NCBI GenBank assembly: GCA_007128755.1
Contig: SKWV01000279.1
Coordinates: 1-5,734 of the forward strand
Reading direction: 5' to 3'
Length of the DNA stretch: 5,734 nucleotides
From: Trueperaceae bacterium
GTDB lineage: Bacteria > Deinococcota > Deinococci > Deinococcales > Trueperaceae
In this document: piece after piece, positions 5,622-5,734 of the stretch
How positions within the stretch are numbered: the first letter of the stretch is position 1
Layout of the letters: each line of letters opens with the position of its first letter
Translations under genes and position numbers: made by a program
Notes under the pieces: model-generated
Databases searched by the model: none
Told to the model about the DNA's origin: nothing
Seen by the model: only the letters and a program-made list of their open reading frames with translations

Positions 5622-5734
5622 GGGAACAGGCTACCAAGGTGGACGGTGAGGACCGCGTGCGACGACGCTCCGGTGTCGGCGCGCGACGCACGAACACCGT
5701 CGGCCTCCGCCGCCACGCCGTGCGCCGCGACGGC
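5618..5734 (-). CDS. possible C-terminal end of a gene entering from the right edge
   Basis: Reading leftward from the edge, one - strand frame stays open for 38 codons and stops with a TGA (5620-5618) that overlaps the ATG of the lipoprotein gene (ATGA), a common operon junction. The third positions are mostly G or C, as in the real genes. The peptide ends HAVLTVHLGSLFP and has no recognisable motif. Open frames this short are common by chance in such GC-rich DNA, and the lipoprotein also has its own promoter-like box. Treat this as a candidate only. Confidence 0.2.
   Translation of the reverse strand, partial: AVAAHGVAAEADGVRASRADTGASSHAVLTVHLGSLFP
5628..5633 (-). promoter_or_regulatory. 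-10-like box of the lipoprotein gene, leaderless type
   Basis: On the - strand TAGCCT fits TANNNT and lies exactly 6 nt before the ATG at 5621, the same spacing as for crtI and the kinase. No Shine-Dalgarno precedes the ATG. No convincing -35 hexamer is visible about 17 nt upstream. Confidence 0.55.

Noticed and set aside
5068..5697. 209-codon - strand frame overlapping the lipoprotein gene
   Set aside because: It is out of frame with the lipoprotein, whose signal peptide and lipobox are unambiguous, and its translation is arginine-rich.
5671..5699. CGGTGT and ACACCG inverted repeat near the right edge
   Set aside because: Short 6-bp arms with a 17-nt loop and no position relative to a known gene that would give them meaning.

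Overview
The window is a GC-rich bacterial chromosomal segment. It carries four well-supported genes on the + strand and one on the - strand, packed densely with almost no non-coding sequence. I see no rRNA, tRNA, CRISPR array, transposase or phage gene. Third codon positions are nearly all G or C throughout, so many long open frames on both strands are shadows of the real genes.

Layout. Bases 1-87 hold a strong 13-bp inverted repeat and a -10-like box. Then come a diaminopimelate decarboxylase-type gene (lysA, 88-1305) and, overlapping its stop codon, a cytoplasmic-looking class A beta-lactamase-fold serine hydrolase (1302-2192). A second transcription unit is a phytoene desaturase of the CrtI type (2238-3779). 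It is followed by a nested hairpin at 3793-3841 and then a third unit, an aminoglycoside phosphotransferase-like kinase (3891-5114). A short convergent gap with a small inverted repeat separates it from a - strand lipoprotein (5148-5621). The right edge may hold the last 38 codons of another - strand gene.

Organism. The starts of lysA, crtI, the kinase and the lipoprotein are all preceded by a TANNNT box only 6-8 nt upstream, with no Shine-Dalgarno sequence. That is the signature of leaderless transcripts, common in Deinococcota and Actinobacteria. The CrtI sequence also reads, from memory, like the Deinococcus type. A high-GC Deinococcota lineage is my preferred guess and a high-GC actinobacterium the main alternative; this is inference.

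Function. LysA would make L-lysine from meso-diaminopimelate, the cell-wall precursor. Its overlapping partner has the fold of enzymes that act on peptidoglycan peptides or beta-lactams but has no export signal, so the pair might handle amino-acid or peptide substrates in the cytoplasm. CrtI would desaturate phytoene to lycopene for carotenoid pigment, but no phytoene synthase lies next to it here. The kinase and lipoprotein have no assignable substrate or role. Nothing in the window proves a new biological system. The points most worth follow-up are the LysA/hydrolase pair, the kinase with an altered N-lobe, and the uniform leaderless promoter layout.
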